Origin: Lingula anatina
Taxonomy: Eukaryota; Brachiopoda; Lingulata; Lingulida; Lingulidae
DNA length: 64,000 nucleotides
Direction: 5' to 3'
Assembly (NCBI RefSeq): GCF_001039355.2
Contig: NW_019775635.1
Span: 422,601-486,600 of the forward strand
Below, piece after piece: positions 12,877 through 25,900 of this stretch. The number at the start of each line of letters is the position of its first letter. Positions within the stretch are counted from its first letter, which is position 1. The position numbers and the translations under genes are program-made. The notes beneath the pieces are model-generated. The model saw only the letters and a program-made list of their open reading frames with translations, did no database searches and was not told the DNA's origin.

Positions 12877-15800
12877 TTATAAAGCAAACGCCATTGTTAT
12901 CACCACAATACACATCACAAGTTCCTCGGTAACAAAACGCACGTGTCCTCGACTTTTGGTCGTATTGGTTTTAAATGTGGAAGGAACTTTAAACGGCTGC
13001 GTGGTGCTGCGAGGTACGGTGCTCCAAATACAGGCAGGGAACGATCCTTGGCGTATACGAAGAGGTCGTCCAGGCATCCCCAGTTGCTTGTGTTTCATAG
13101 TTCTTTCTATCCACGCCTGAGTACAAGTTGCCACGTGCCGACCTTTCTCGTAGTCTGACACTCTCACAACGAGGCTAACTCTGACGACTATGACCAGGGA
13201 TGACGAGTTCAACGCATGCGCATCGTGCTTCAGGCTGCAGTGTCGATAAACTGTCCGTGTTGGACGAAGTATATCTATCAGTTTTTTAATATTTATCATG
13301 TTGCGGCACCTTCTCCCTGGTGTTACTGGCCAGCCAAGAGGTTCAAAATATAGGTCAAACGAGTGTTCTACAGCCGAGATATTGAGTAGAGGGCGGCATT
13401 CCTGTGCATCAGGAACAAACAGAGGAGGGCATATCGTCTGCTGTGATGTAGGCTGAAAAATAATATGAAGACATTTGTATGACCACATTGTATAGAGAAA
13501 TTATTTGAAGTTTTGGCACTGTAGCAAATTATCAGGAGAAAATTATGTATGTATGGCCAAATTATCTCACGTTGTAATTGATAATGAATTAGAGATTTGC
13601 ACGTATCAATAACGCAGATAAAACTGAATAAATATACATAATGTCCTTCGTAATTCTTTTCACAAATCAGACAACATGAAAGTAAACCACCTGTAACTTG
13701 AAATTTATTTTTAACTTTCCATTTCAATGCCATAATTTTGGTCAATACTTCTTTAAACTATTGCCTGTAATTCATTTGGAGTTGCTCGTTCGTTTTTCTC
13801 ACCAGAGTTATGACGCCCTCGTTCTGATTCCGGTTCTGATCTCCAACGTACAGCAGAGCCCGAAGAGACAGACCGTCGGTCGTTCGCCCCTCAGATGGTG
13901 GGTCATACTTATCTGAATATTTCATAAAAAATGCATTAGATGAACGTATACCTTAATACAAACAGATCTTTCACAAATTCTAATTGTTCCCCTTAATTAC
14001 ACCAGTATATTCCAACTAGAAACTTTCGATCTACGAATCTAATTTTTAGTTCTTCATTTCCGCTTTCGTCGTTATTTTCACCTGATTCCTCCCCCGACTG
14101 ACTCAAAATTGGAAGAATTGGCCTCAAAAACGGGTCTATAGACCATAATTCATCTGAAACTTTATTTTTGAGTTTCAATTCATATACATCAGGGGCGGAT
14201 CTAGAGATACTTTATGACGGTCTTCCAAATTATCTTTGTTGATCCATCCTCCGTTTTTGAAGAGGGTAAAAATTAGCTACCCTCCATTGTAAACTTGAAA
14301 CCCTGACCGTCTTCCGGAAGACCCAAAGACGGACTCAATCCACCCTTGGGCATACATGTACATGTATTCTGCATATTATGCTTGCCAAGGTTTTTAACTT
14401 CGCTTACCTTCACAAAATTCCATCCCGTAGTAACAGACCATGCAGTGGTAGTTCTTCTCAGTAACTGGTGCGTTTAAAGGACTGTCTATGACTACAGGGT
14501 TGTCGTAGGCCAGGCACGCGTCTCGTAAAGGGGAGTGCAGCGGTAATGGACTAGGTACAGGGTGCACGCTCCCACTGATGAATCTAAACTTACATGGACC
14601 AAAGGCTTTATTACTAACTATTCTGAAGCAATTCCTCAAATTCCACTCCGGTCGTGCCTCAAAAATGCCATTGCAAAGTATGTCTTCTTCCAGTGTCTTT
14701 AAGATGCAAAGCGAGGTGTTGCAGTTCACGAAGTTATGACGTAGTTCCCCGTCACAATAGACAACAAGGCCCCAAGGTTCACCGTCGTTCTTGACACCAT
14801 TACAAGCTGCACAATACTTGTTTCTAAAGGTGATCATTGTGTCTGGGTCGGTGACTGGCTGGTGCAAGAGCACATCCTCTGAGAGGCTGGTATCTGAAGC
14901 ATCGGAGCACTTGTTAGCGATTTTTTCTTCTAGCCACGACGACGGACATTGGTCCACCATCCAATATTTCAAGCCACTGTCGTCTCTTATTAGTGACACT
15001 CGTGGTAGATCCTTTTGCAATGTTGGACTATATCTGCAGGAGCTTTTATGTGCCAGAGAAATCGCCACGGGGTCGCCTTGTTTTGTGTGTCCTTCCCTAG
15101 AGGAAGCTTTGTTTGGGGTTGCAACTGAAGCGGTGCTATTACTTTGATTTTCTGTTTTAGGAAAGGTGGAACTGTTCGACGTTTTTATCCTTGCGACACA
15201 CACTGTGGTGTTTTCTGTCATGCCGTAACAGCAGTCACCATACAGGCCACATATAGAGTCACAGTTGCAGTGGATCTTTATACTGAGCCTAAGCATTGCC
15301 GTCTGTACACAGAGCCATCGACGCGGTATTGCTGTTTCCACAATATCATTAGGCAACGTTTCCTCACCCAAGGTATCCTCTTGGTAGAGTGACTCCTGCA
15401 TAATTCCCTTCTCTATTCCATCCTCGACATTGGACAACACATCTTGTGTGGTTCCTGCCTGCATCCCACGCTCAGTATTGGGCGACTCTTGTGTGGTTCC
15501 TGCCTGCTTCCCACTCTCAGTATTGGGCGACTCTTGTGTGGTTCCTGCCTGCATCCCACTCTCAGTATTGGCCGATTCTTGTGTGGTTCCTGCCTGCATC
15601 CCACTCTCAGTATTGGGCGACTCTTGTGTGGTTCCTGCCTGCATCCCACTCTCAGTATTGGGCGACTCTTGTGTGGTTCCTACCTGCATCCTACTCTCAG
15701 TATTGGGCGACTCTTGTGCGGTTCTTGCCTGCAACCCACTCTCAGTATTGGGCGACTCTTGTGCGGTTCCTGCCTGCAACCCACTCTCAGTATTGGGCGA

Positions 15801-16133
15801 CTCTTGTGTGGTTCCTGCCTGCAACCCACTCTCAGAATTGGGCGACTGTTGGGTGGTTCCTGCCTGCAACCCACTCTTAGTATTGGGCGACTTTTGCGTG
15901 GTTCCTGCCTGCATTCCGATTTCAGTATTGGGCGACTGTTGGGTGGTTTTCCCCGTCGTTTCTTCTTCAAAATAAAATAACTCTTTCGTCATTCCTTCGG
16001 GTGTCACGTTCACTAGATTCGTCGCCTCTTGGGTGAATCTCTCAGATTTGCCCTTTTCCTTGGAAGGAAAAATCATTATATCTGTCGTCTGACCAATCAG
16101 CATCGCGCATAAAGCAAGGTGGATTATCAACAT
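12877..16133 (-). CDS. Secreted or membrane-anchored protein: 15-residue repeats, somatomedin-B-like module, Cys-rich receptor-like ectodomain (copy 1)
   Basis: Three exons join in phase: 16133-14408, 13912-13803 and 13452-12877 (stop TAA), giving about 803 residues. I chose Met 16133 because a hydrophobic leader, MLIIHLALCAMLIG, follows it and the same Met is conserved in copy 2. Residues about 61-234 hold eleven full copies, plus a degenerate one, of a 15-residue unit like TTQESPNTESGMQAG. Near residues 280-310 is CNCDSICGLYGDCCYG, matching the Cys-x-Cys-Asp...Asp-Cys-Cys core of somatomedin-B domains. Residues about 385-575 form a Cys/Trp module (YWMVDQCPSSW, FRNKYCAACNG, PWGLVVYCDG) like ectodomains of invertebrate adhesion/Methuselah-type receptors. 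Exons 2 and 3 add KYDPPSEGRTTDG and another Cys-rich segment. The protein ends in a short hydrophobic tail (LVMCIVVITMAFAL) and has no seven-helix domain. It could be GPI-anchored, single-pass or secreted. Function is unknown. Confidence 0.8.
14190..14348. mobile_element. Dispersed MITE with CAGGGGCGGAT ends (hAT-like)
   Basis: It lies in intron 1 of the copy-1 ectodomain gene. The left end is CAGGGGCGGATCTAGAG and the right end is the inverted, diverged form AATCCACCCTTG. The interior has inverted GGTCTTCC/GGAAGACC words. Relatives occur at about 37529-37648, 42269-42440 and, partly, 24437-24470. The ends resemble hAT-type MITEs; superfamily is inference. Confidence 0.6.
15430..15955 (-). 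repeat. 45-bp tandem repeat encoding the 15-residue Ser/Thr-rich repeats
   Basis: About twelve head-to-tail units of 45 bp are read here. On the plus strand each unit contains 'gtggttcctgcctgcat' and 'ctctcagtattgggcgac'. The period is a multiple of three, so copy-number change keeps frame. It also leaves long open frames on the opposite strand, which are shadows. Confidence 0.95.
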
Positions 16134-16329
16134 ATTTCTTATTATGAACTCTCCGTGCAGCGGTAGCACATAGAATTATCACACACCGGAGTCTGCTGAC
16201 CTATTATACTGCTCACTCTTGTAAACTGGATCTTTCTGGTTCTTTCACTGTTTTCCTGTAGCTGTTATTGACATTTCTTTACCACTAAATTACAAAACCT
16301 TTTCCCGTCTAGCCTGTACGATTTAAAAA

Positions 16330-16640
16330 TTGCCGTTGAGCACTCACATAATGAACAATTTTCGAAATAAAAATCTTGTTATATACAACGTGTCCGCTCG
16401 GATGACAAAAAAACAGGCTATTTTTACCCTTCTCCACTACTTTCTACAGGCAGATTGGCAGTTGACGTCCTCATCTCCCTGGGGAGGCTGTAATATTATT
16501 CATGCATTAAAAACTCATATCTCCTGTGGTCGACACGGTTGTAAAGTATTAATTTTCCTCGAATTAATTAGCGCAAACTTTTGAAACTGTCTGAAAAACG
16601 AGACCAAAGTATTATCAAATTATTCAGTTGACGTGATATC
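16330..16640 (-). promoter_or_regulatory. Duplicated upstream region of the ectodomain gene (candidate promoter-proximal DNA)
   Basis: The 16480-16560 segment (GGGGAGGCTGTAATATTATT and following) reappears with substitutions at about 24955-25040, upstream of copy 2. In copy 1 it lies about 350 bp upstream of the start codon, and in copy 2 about 2 kb upstream. Its retention suggests either shared regulation or simple duplication. No TATA box or initiator could be defended. Confidence 0.35.
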
Positions 16641-17208
16641 TTTGTTAGACTATTACTAAAAAAAGTCACGATTCAGTGAAGCTTAAATTACACAGTTAAC
16701 AAGTGACACGGCACAATTAGTAGTGAAATGAACATGGTTTGATCTAAAACACTTAAGGTTGTAAAAACGTGACATTTTGCACTTAAAATGTTAAGGTAGA
16801 TGAATACGTTAAAATGGTTTATATTGTTCAAAATAGCTCTTTTAACGAGGCCAAATCTAATGTTCTCCAAAATAACCGTCATATGAGCCGGTGGCTCCCG
16901 GGCTGTTTTGGTATTTTTGTTGTCGTGAATAAGTATTAAATCGGTATTGATAGTTATTTAGGAGAGGGAGTTCTGTTTGAAAGCGAAAACTATTTTCACC
17001 ACGAAAACGCTGCTTTTACCAAAATACTCAAATTAGTAAATTTACCCTGTTTTGTGATGTCACAGTATTGTGTGACATGAAAACATTTATTTCTGCAATA
17101 TCTATGCGAAAAAAGTAAATAGATCCTAACGTATCAAACCACTTAAAGGCAATGTGCATTTTTTTGTGACCTTATTTGTGTTTTTTGTTTCATTTTGTTA
17201 CCTTATAT

Positions 17209-17243
<35 letters not shown>

Positions 17244-19307
17244 TTTTTTGTACAAATTTATTATATCTGGTATGTCACAAGGGGCCATGCTGATCTACAA
17301 GCAAGTAGGGCAGTTATTGTACGAAGGTGACATTTTTTATCTGTTGAAGTCCTTCAAAGCGTTTTTTGACCACACCTCAGTGATCATAATGAAGGTACCT
17401 GTAGACGTGGATAAAATCGTCTAAATTGGCGTAGTTCTGCACAAAGTATTGAGGCACAATCCGGTTTAATGTTAGTTTAATGACGGGTGTTTGGCGGACT
17501 TTTTAACAAAGGCCTATTTAAAATTGGTACCATTTTAAGCTTTGAAAGGTTTCAACAGACCATCAGAATGGCTTGAACGGAGCATATCCTTTGGAAAACG
17601 TGCCCAAGTAGTGATTTCTTCATCAAAATACACAAATTGGAAGTTAATTTTTTAAATATCGAGCTATATTACGACTTTTTCTACTAGTATTAAAAGAGAT
17701 TCTTAATTGAAGAAACATAAAATGAAAAATGAAGTTAAAGATATATATTCACGAACTTTACTTTTTCTAAACCTCTGGTGACAGATATAGATAGTTTTTT
17801 AATGTAATCATTTTTGTAATGTAATCATGCAAATATTTTCCGATACATGTCTCAAAAGTAGGCACAGTTTTCGCATTCAGGTAACCAAGGTTTGAATAAC
17901 GAAAGTTTTAAAATAACAACGCTTTTATATAATTTTTGCTAACAAACATTCGACTGCGCTAGACGGGTATTACAAGATCCACGTTCATTATCTCCGCCAA
18001 GGAGGTTGTTTTCACCCCTGTTTGTTTGTTTTTTTTTTTTTTTGTTTGTCTGTCGTCAACATAACTAAAAAAGTTATGGACCGATTTTGATAAAATTTTC
18101 AGGAACTGTCAAAAGTGGGACAAGGAAGAGATGTTTATCTTTTGGTGGTGATCCGGATCAATTATCAATCAATAATAAAAAAACTAAATTATGGACTGAT
18201 ATTGATGAAATTTTCTGGAACTGTCAGAAGTGGACCAAGGAACAGATGATTAGTTTTTGGTGGTGATCCGGATCAATAATCAATCAATAATCAATAATAA
18301 AAAATATCGAAAATTTAGGGGTGAAACGGCATTGGATGGAGACTTTGCTGCCTTGGAGGAGGTCTGCGCTCTCTGAGTGCTTTTCTAGTTTTACTGATAC
18401 ATTTTGTTCTCAACTTCTCAACTATTTTTCACAATGCAACGATGGTTTTGCAAATTGCTTTCTAAGAAAATGAAATTGTGCCGTGTTTCTTGTGAATTTT
18501 TCACTTCATCGTTTTGCTAAATATTGCATGTACCGGAATTGAAATTTTTCTCAATGGCTAAAATATTACAAAACACCAAACAACTAAAAATAATAATCTG
18601 TTGCAAAATATATATATATATTTTTTTTTCAATTTTAAAAGCCGGGCGACAACGTGAAAGTTGCCGCAATCTATTTATTGCATTATTTATAATAAATATT
18701 CATCATATATTTCTGAGGCGTTATATATCATATCCGCCTCACGAAAGTTAATTTTTGTCTTTAGCATAAATAATCTAAGTCGATTGGAGAATGTGAGATG
18801 CTGCTGCTAGTAAAATTATGAAGGTTTAAACCCCCCTTTTTTGTGCGCGTGTGGACATGTGTTAGAACAGAGATTAATTTTTTCTTAGTGATTTCAATTG
18901 CCATGCCGATGTAGTAAAGTGCCACTTCAGTGTCGAACAATACCTAATTCTGCATCATCACCTTGTTTACCTGGCAAACATTAACCTCACCTGTACAGAG
19001 AGGTAATTCCCAAATATTCCTGCGTCAATGTCGTCCCTCAGTTAATTAACATTACCGTCAATTGTTTTCCTGTGCCGCTGTCACCAGTGTTTATATCATT
19101 AGATTATTGCAGCACCTCATCCACAGTGCCGCACTGCCAACTTACCAGTAGCCAGTGTGTAGGCCGTCAGCTTTTTTCGCTCCCTTATCTACCTTTCAGC
19201 CTTCCAATCAGTCACCTCCCCCCCTGCCTGTCAAACACGCGAAGTTTCAGCTTACGCGAACTGTACACTCCTCTAGGGAATGCCTCATTACGGCGGCAGG
19301 GGAACTT

Positions 19308-19360
<53 letters not shown>

Positions 19361-19490
19361 GTTGAGGTAAGAATTCAGAAAGATTTAATCTCGTTATTAA
19401 ACCAGCTCAGTAAATCTTAGGACAATATAAATATAGCCGATATGGTTAAAACTTAAAATGCATGTGAGCTCGTACATATTTCGTAATAAA
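16641..19490. other. Intergenic of unit 1
   Basis: No coding exon is recognised. Contents are a (TTTA)n tract (about 17206-17246), a dispersed repeat (17985-18378), and a poly-T run of more than 40 bases (about 19309-19358) that closes the unit. Confidence 0.6.
17985..18378. repeat. Dispersed repeat with two internal ~110-bp units
   Basis: The left end TCCGCCAAGGAGGTTGTTTT is mirrored loosely by CTGCCTTGGAGGAGGTCTGC at the right end. Two internal direct repeats each carry a 'ttatggac(c/t)gat...gataaaattttc(a/t)ggaactgtc' segment and a 'ggtggtgatccggatcaat' segment. This looks like an interspersed element known in several marine invertebrates. No ORF is present. Confidence 0.6.
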
Positions 19491-19860
19491 TAAATAAATA
19501 ATTGCAATAATTTTGTTGTGTGCGAATGTTTCATTAAAAGTGAACTGCAGTGGAAAGCAGTAATGTGTTCAGCAACAAGATTCAGTGGTTCTCGTTCTGT
19601 TACTACTTGTATTAACATTTACACAATATCACAAGTCATGTCCGTCAAGTAGTTAATTTTTTATTTAAATTGTCTTCTCGGGCAACACAACACTTCAAAC
19701 TTTTGCACCAAAATCACAGGTGTCTCTTTATCAAGGTTTGGTAGCGAAAGAGCGTTCTCCAAAACGCCTTAATTTGCTTTTAATATTTGACGCATCAACT
19801 TCTCCAAACGTGCACTCTGCTTACGTGGGGTTTCCAAGTTAATGTCAGTATTTGGCGTGT

Positions 19861-22800
19861 TTAAAAAGCAAACACCATTGCTATCATCACAATACTCATC
19901 ACAAGTTCCTCGGTAACAAAACGCACGTGTCCTCGACTTTTTGTCGTATTGGTCTTAATTGTAGGCACAACTTTAAACGACGGCGCGATGCTATGATGTG
20001 TGGTGCTCGAATTACAGGTAGGAAACGATCCTTGGCGTATACGGAGGGGTCGTCCAGGCATCCCCAGTTGCTCGTGTTTCAGAGTACTTTCTATCCACGC
20101 CTGAGNTATTTCCATGCGTTGTTTACAATGTATTTCATGCGGAATTTTGAATCTCAAAGGAAGAGTTATTATTGCTTTAACTTCCCTTACTCATGACAAC
20201 CATATGAAATACTCCTTCACAAGCAACTCTTTTAAAAATACAGACTACATGACCATATATGGTAAAATGCACACGCTATTTATTATAGTATAAATATATG
20301 TGAAATTTATTGAAAAGGTAGTCAAGCTGCAGAAAGCTCAAGTGCTAAAACGGAGGATCAGCAATTCGTGAGAGCAGTGACTTCAGGGTTGAAGGTCCCC
20401 CATAGAAAATTGCAAGCTGCGCTTAAGAGAGAAAATACACGTATATTCTGGGAACTTGACTATCGTAACAGATACATAGCTGACAGTATTATACTTTATA
20501 TTTCACCAAGACTATTAATTCACATTTCTCACCAGAGCCATGACGTCATCGTTCTGGTTCCGGTCTTGATCTCCAACGTACAGCAGAGCCCGAAGAGACA
20601 GACCGTCGGTCGTTCGCCCCTCAGATGGTGCGTCATACTTATCTGAATGTTACACAAAAGGAATAAGTTGAATGTTACGCATTTTTATTGTCAAATGTTC
20701 CTCAATTTTTATAACTACATGTGTACTTAGAAAAATTTTGTTCTATGAATTTTTTTAAATCTCTGTTTTTGCCGTAAGTAGTGAATGTCACCTATTTCCA
20801 TCTCTGTTACGAGAGTGACTCAAAATTAGAGTAGTTGAACTCAAAAGCAGGTCATCAAATCATAATTTCGTCTACAGATCCAAAATTACAACAGTTGGAC
20901 TCAAAACGGGTATTTAGATCATTATTTATTTTGAACCGACTAAAAATGAGAATAGTTTGACTAAAAAACCGATAATTTGGTCTACGGTTACAGCTGTGGT
21001 GAATCTAGATGAAATGAAAGGGTTGAATATTCCAACACAACGCTTTACGTTCAATTTAAATAAAAAATTGTTCTGGTTATAAAAGGTCGAAAAATTACAA
21101 GGAGACACGCCTTAAGAAACCTTATGACAAAGTTGAAAGAGAATACCTCCAGTCTCATTAGAATTCAAGTCATAAATAGCATTCATAGCTTTTAAGTGTT
21201 GTTAAATCCAAAAAGACTAAAACCAGTCAAATTGTTGTACAAATACTAATAATGCAAATGCCTGGTGCAACTCAGCGCCAACCTTGAGATGAAATATTGG
21301 TAGGCTCAAAACGAGTATCTTGTATAAATGCAGGTACATAATATTAGACTTTGTGAAACAGACACTAAAGCACAGGACAAGACATGGCATGAACGGCAAT
21401 TTGTGTTAAATCCACAATCAAGGTACGTGTACAAATAATAAAAATCCCTTATTTGTATCTTTATTTTTGGGCTTTTTTCAAATGAATATTCTTTATATGA
21501 TGTTTGCGAAGATTTTGGACTTCACTTACCTTTACAAAATTTTATCCCGTTGTAGCAGACCATGCAGTGGTAGTTTTTCTCCGTCGTCACATCATGACCG
21601 TAGATGATAGGGTTGCTGTACGTCAGGCACGCATCTCGTAAAGGGGAGTGCAGCGGCAGTGGTGGAGGTACATGATGAACGCTCCCATTGATAAATCTAA
21701 ACCTACAGGGGTCAAATTTATCGTTGTCCACTTCCCTAAAGCAATTTCGTAAAGTCCACGCCGTTTTTGGCTCAAAAAAACCATCGCAAAATATATCCTC
21801 TTCCAATGTCCTTAGGATGCAAGATGAGGATCTGCAGTTTACGAAAGCAGGAGGTAATTTCCCATCACAGTATACAACAAGCCCCCAAGGTTCACCGCCG
21901 TTCTTGACACCATTACAAATTGCACAATATTTGTTTCTAAAGGTGATCATTGTGTCTGGGTCGATGACTGGCTGGTGCAAGAGCACATCCTCTGAGAGGC
22001 TGGTATCTGAAGCATCGGAGCACTTGTTAGCAATTTTTTCTTGTGGCCACGACGGAGGGCATTTGTCCACCATCCAATATTTCAGTCCATTATCGTCACT
22101 TATATATGAAATCCGTGGTTGCTGTTTTTGCAGTTTTGGAATATACCTGCAGGAGCTTCTGTGTGCAAGAGATATCGCCACGGGGTCAAATTGTTCTATA
22201 TTTCCTTTCCAAGTGGATGTTTTGTTTTGGGACGCAATCAAAGAGGTGCTATTACCTTGGTTTTCTGTCATGTTTGATACAAGGATTGTTTTAAGAGCCG
22301 TAAAACTGTTCAGCGTTTTTATTGTGGTAGAGGCTGCGCAAACGTCGGCGTTTTCCGTCATTCCGTAACAGCAGTCACCGTATAAAACACACAGGGAGTC
22401 ACAGTTGCAGTGGATCTTAAGACTGAGTGGGCGACTGCCAGCCCACGCACAGAGCCATTGATGCGGCCTCACCGTTTCCTCAGTTTCTTTTAACATGGAT
22501 CCCTCACCAAAAGTATCCACTTGACTGGGCGACTCAGTTCTAATCTCATTATTGGGCGACTTTTGTTTGGTTCCTGCCTGCATTCCACTCTCAGTATTGG
22601 GCGACTCTTGTGTGGTTCCTGCCTGCATTCCACCCTCAGTATTGGGCGACTCTTGTGTGGTTCCTGCCTGCATTCCACCCTCAGTATTGGACGACTTTTG
22701 TGTGGTTCCTGCCTGCATTCCACCCTCAGTATTGGGCGACTCTTGTGTAGTTCTTGTCTGCATTCCACTCGCAGTATTGGGCGAGTCTTGTGTGGTTGTG

Positions 22801-22973
22801 GCCCCCATTTTTTCGTCAATATAAAATGACTCTTGCGTAATTTCCTCGGGTGTCATGTTCTCTAGATTCGATGCCTTTTTGCTGAATCTGTCATATTGGC
22901 GGGAAGAAAAGAGCATGATATCTTTCCTTTGAACAAATAACAGCACGCATAAAGTAAGATGTATTATCAACAT
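19861..22973 (-). CDS. Paralogue of the somatomedin-B/Cys-rich ectodomain protein (copy 2), last exon incomplete
   Basis: Exon 1 is 22973-21530, beginning at a Met followed by the leader MLIIHLTLCVLLFVQ; exon 2 is 20642-20533. The C-terminal part of exon 3 is 20105-19861, encoding QAWIESTLKHEQLGMPG through ELVMSIVMIAMVFAF and a stop. The first half of exon 3 is missing because the single N at 20106 joins it to unrelated sequence. This copy has five full 15-residue repeats plus a degenerate one, against eleven in copy 1. The somatomedin-B core is CNCDSLCVLYGDCCYG, and the Cys/Trp module (YWMVDKCPPSW, FRNKYCAICNG) is well conserved. Splice sites match copy 1 in position and phase. The gene is probably intact in the animal and broken only in the assembly; that is inference. 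Confidence 0.75.
20106..20106. other. Single N, contig join inside an exon
   Basis: It lies inside exon 3 of the copy-2 ectodomain gene. Homology to copy 1 stops exactly here, so an assembly join or deletion is likely. Confidence 0.75.
22545..22810 (-). repeat. 45-bp tandem repeat of the copy-2 gene
   Basis: About six units of the same 45-bp repeat seen in copy 1, encoding TTQESPNTEGGMQAG-like residues. Fewer units than copy 1 implies expansion or contraction since duplication. Confidence 0.93.
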
Positions 22974-25900
22974 GTTTCTAAAACGAACTCTTCGTGCAGT
23001 AATACGAATGTAAGTTGCGCACCTCAATGTTCGCTGATCTTCTGTACCTGTACCGCTCACGTTTTTCTTGACAGTGTCTTATTTTATAGCTGCTGACCAA
23101 CAGAAGAAGAACTCAATTAATTTACACCATAACATATATGGACAGATATAGACGACTGCATATAATGATAAAAGTAACCCCATCGGACTATTCCAGATCC
23201 CCAGACGACCCCCCCCCCCATCATACTGTAAATTTTTATTTATTTTATAATAAATATCTATTTTTAACATATTGAGAGTGAACATTTATACCTGCCTGAA
23301 ATCAAAGTGCATCCTCAGATAGAGGCAGGTGAGGTTAACAGGTAATGTCACTCATCCAGGTATCTGTTTGAGGAATTAACCATCACTCTGAATAGTTTCA
23401 CCCCCCCCCCCCCCCCCCGCCCCCTTTATCAAGATGACTGCATTTAATCAAAGTACATCCCTGGGAAGAGTTTTGGTTAACAGATAACCTCACTCATACA
23501 GGTATCTCTTTGATTAACTTTTGATACTAGTTTTCTTTTTGATCTTTCATTGTTTTTATATATTATTCAGGGAGGTCCCTAACAATCAAATATAATACAG
23601 ATAAATGGAAAAAAGGTATTTGTTTGCTTTAGAAAAATTGATTCAACGGCAGTATTTGTTTGATTAAAAAATGCAAATTTTGTGTGTATAGCAAATTTTG
23701 TGTGTATAGCATCTTACGACCTTACCGTGGGTTACCCGTCAGGTCTGAGTAAAAAGTGTAAGTGGGCCTCTATCCTATATTTTCAATTGATATCCAATAC
23801 TTCTGCTGTCAGTGTTCTGCTGTGATATAAATATAGCCATTAAATAATCAAGTAATATATAAATGCTTCAAAAAGATTATTCAAAATGTGTAGTTTCTTT
23901 CCATGGGGGGGGGGGCATTGTATGACGTGTCCGGGGCTAATTGTCGAGGGGGGGGGGTTATTGTCCTAGAGTTTTGTGAACATAACTAATACACTAACTC
24001 ATAAATGATATTTAGGGTGAGATATTAAATACATGTATATAGACATCGCATAATCTAAACAAAGAGAATGTATAAATTACGGAGCTGATGCAGTTTCAGG
24101 TGCACTACCAAGAAAGTGTTTATTCAGTCATGCATTGACATGATGAACAACTGCTTCGAGACTATTAACTGACTAGGAAATTATCAAATTCACACTTTTT
24201 CATCACGGTTACAAAAAAAAAAATGTACATGTAACATTCAGTATCTACAAAGACGTTTAAATTTACCCAAACAATAAAATGTGGTGCAACAAAAATATAT
24301 GCACACTGAATAAAGAAAATGATTGTGCATGTCTTTAAAAAGCACTACAACCAGACAAATTAAAAAAAAAAGCTAAGCTAAAAACAACATATCAACATCA
24401 AAGCTTCAAATAGACAAACGAGACAAAAATTTAAGAAGACCCAGAAGACGGCATCCGTCTGCCCCTGAACCAGAGGGTGCATTGCCATTTCATGGGGATG
24501 AAAATTCGAAAAACGCCCTTTATCTCACCTCGCCTCCTAAAACTCATGTGCTACACAATTAGCAACTTTGTTGACCGACATTCCCAAGTGGACACATAGT
24601 ACCTGCAAGGTACCTTGACTATGGAAAACTGCAAAAAATACATACATACCAATATCGAACTCCATTTATCCTTGGACGGTGGGAGACAGGTGGCTCTTAC
24701 GCCAATGCCGATGGGAGTATCGGAGAAGCTTGGAATAACATATAGCCAGAACAGTGTAAATGCTCTAAATTCTTATCAGCGTGCTTACCATACCTGCAGG
24801 TTTTAAAAAATGACATTGAACACTGACATTATAAAAATAGTAATCAAAACGATAAAGTCTTGTTATATACTGCAGTCCACCATGCCTCAGTGCGGATAAC
24901 AAAAATCACAACATTTTTACCCGATTTCAGACATACTGCAGACGTCCTCAGATCCCCGGGGAGGATGTAATATTATTCATGCATTAATAATAAATACCTC
25001 TCGTGGCCGACATGGTTATAAAGGATTAATTTTCTGCGAAATAATTATCACAAACTTTCAAAAGTGCCAAAAAGAGACAAAGCCTGCGTTATCAAATTAT
25101 TCAGAAAACGTGATTTCCCGGTGGACTGGGAGTATTACGTAACTTGACTATTCAGTGAGACAGTAGTCTATACGCTCAATGAATCTCGCGCAAAATATTT
25201 CATTTCCAACTTTTGATGTAGTGTAACATTAGATAGCATACTTAGGAAAAGTGTTAAATGGATAGAATGCCACTATCAAAGCGACTAAAGTAAAAGTGAC
25301 CGCGCGATTTTCTCCAAGGTACATGTACATACGTGACTTTTGCTTTTGCCAATGAAATCCTTGCTTTCTTAACTTTTTCCTCGTGTTGAGGAATGCACCC
25401 TTCAGGATTCCTGGGCGGTGCCTTTATCCAAGTTTTATTTTCTCAAAACTGGAATGCTTTACTACTGTTTCATCTGTTCAGAAGGCGGAGCTCAAACCTC
25501 GTGCTAAGACGACAATGGAAAGGCGACGAAACTGTCAAATATTCTGACGGCGGTGACGTAGGTTACTTTGAATGGCGCAGAACGTGTAGATAATAAACAA
25601 ACAAACAGAAAATAATTTCTGCGATACCATTTGGTTTTTTATTTCTGGCATGTACTAAAGACTTACGCTGATTAACATATCGATGACGGGCATGGATGGC
25701 AATGCTGCTCTTGGTACCTAATGAAGTGCCTGGAACCTTTTTTGACCGTATCTAAGGTGTCCTAATTGGGTATATAAAGCCACTGGGCCAGAGATTAACT
25801 CCAAAGAATATCACCAAAATCCTTTGAGATATAATGCACGGTTCGTTGAAAATTGACATAATATCACGTTATTAGCGATAAAATCTCATTATATTGTTGT

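Larger units (their letters stand above)
12430..19350. repeat. Tandem locus duplication, unit 1
   Basis: This unit starts with a tract containing GCTTCATTAGAAGTGAACTG at about 12483, which recurs at about 19530 and 31867. It includes the complete three-exon ectodomain gene and an upstream region (about 16330-16640) similar to 24830-25120. Its distal part (about 18945-19340) is similar to 27430-27830. The edges are approximate because I aligned the copies by eye. Confidence 0.7.

Noticed and set aside
15430..15980. Long plus-strand ORFs (up to about 180 codons, Cys/Pro-rich repeats) opposite the ectodomain gene
   Set aside because: They are antisense shadows of the 45-bp coding repeat; every frame stays open because the period is a multiple of three. 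The minus-strand frame has signal peptide, domains and splice sites.
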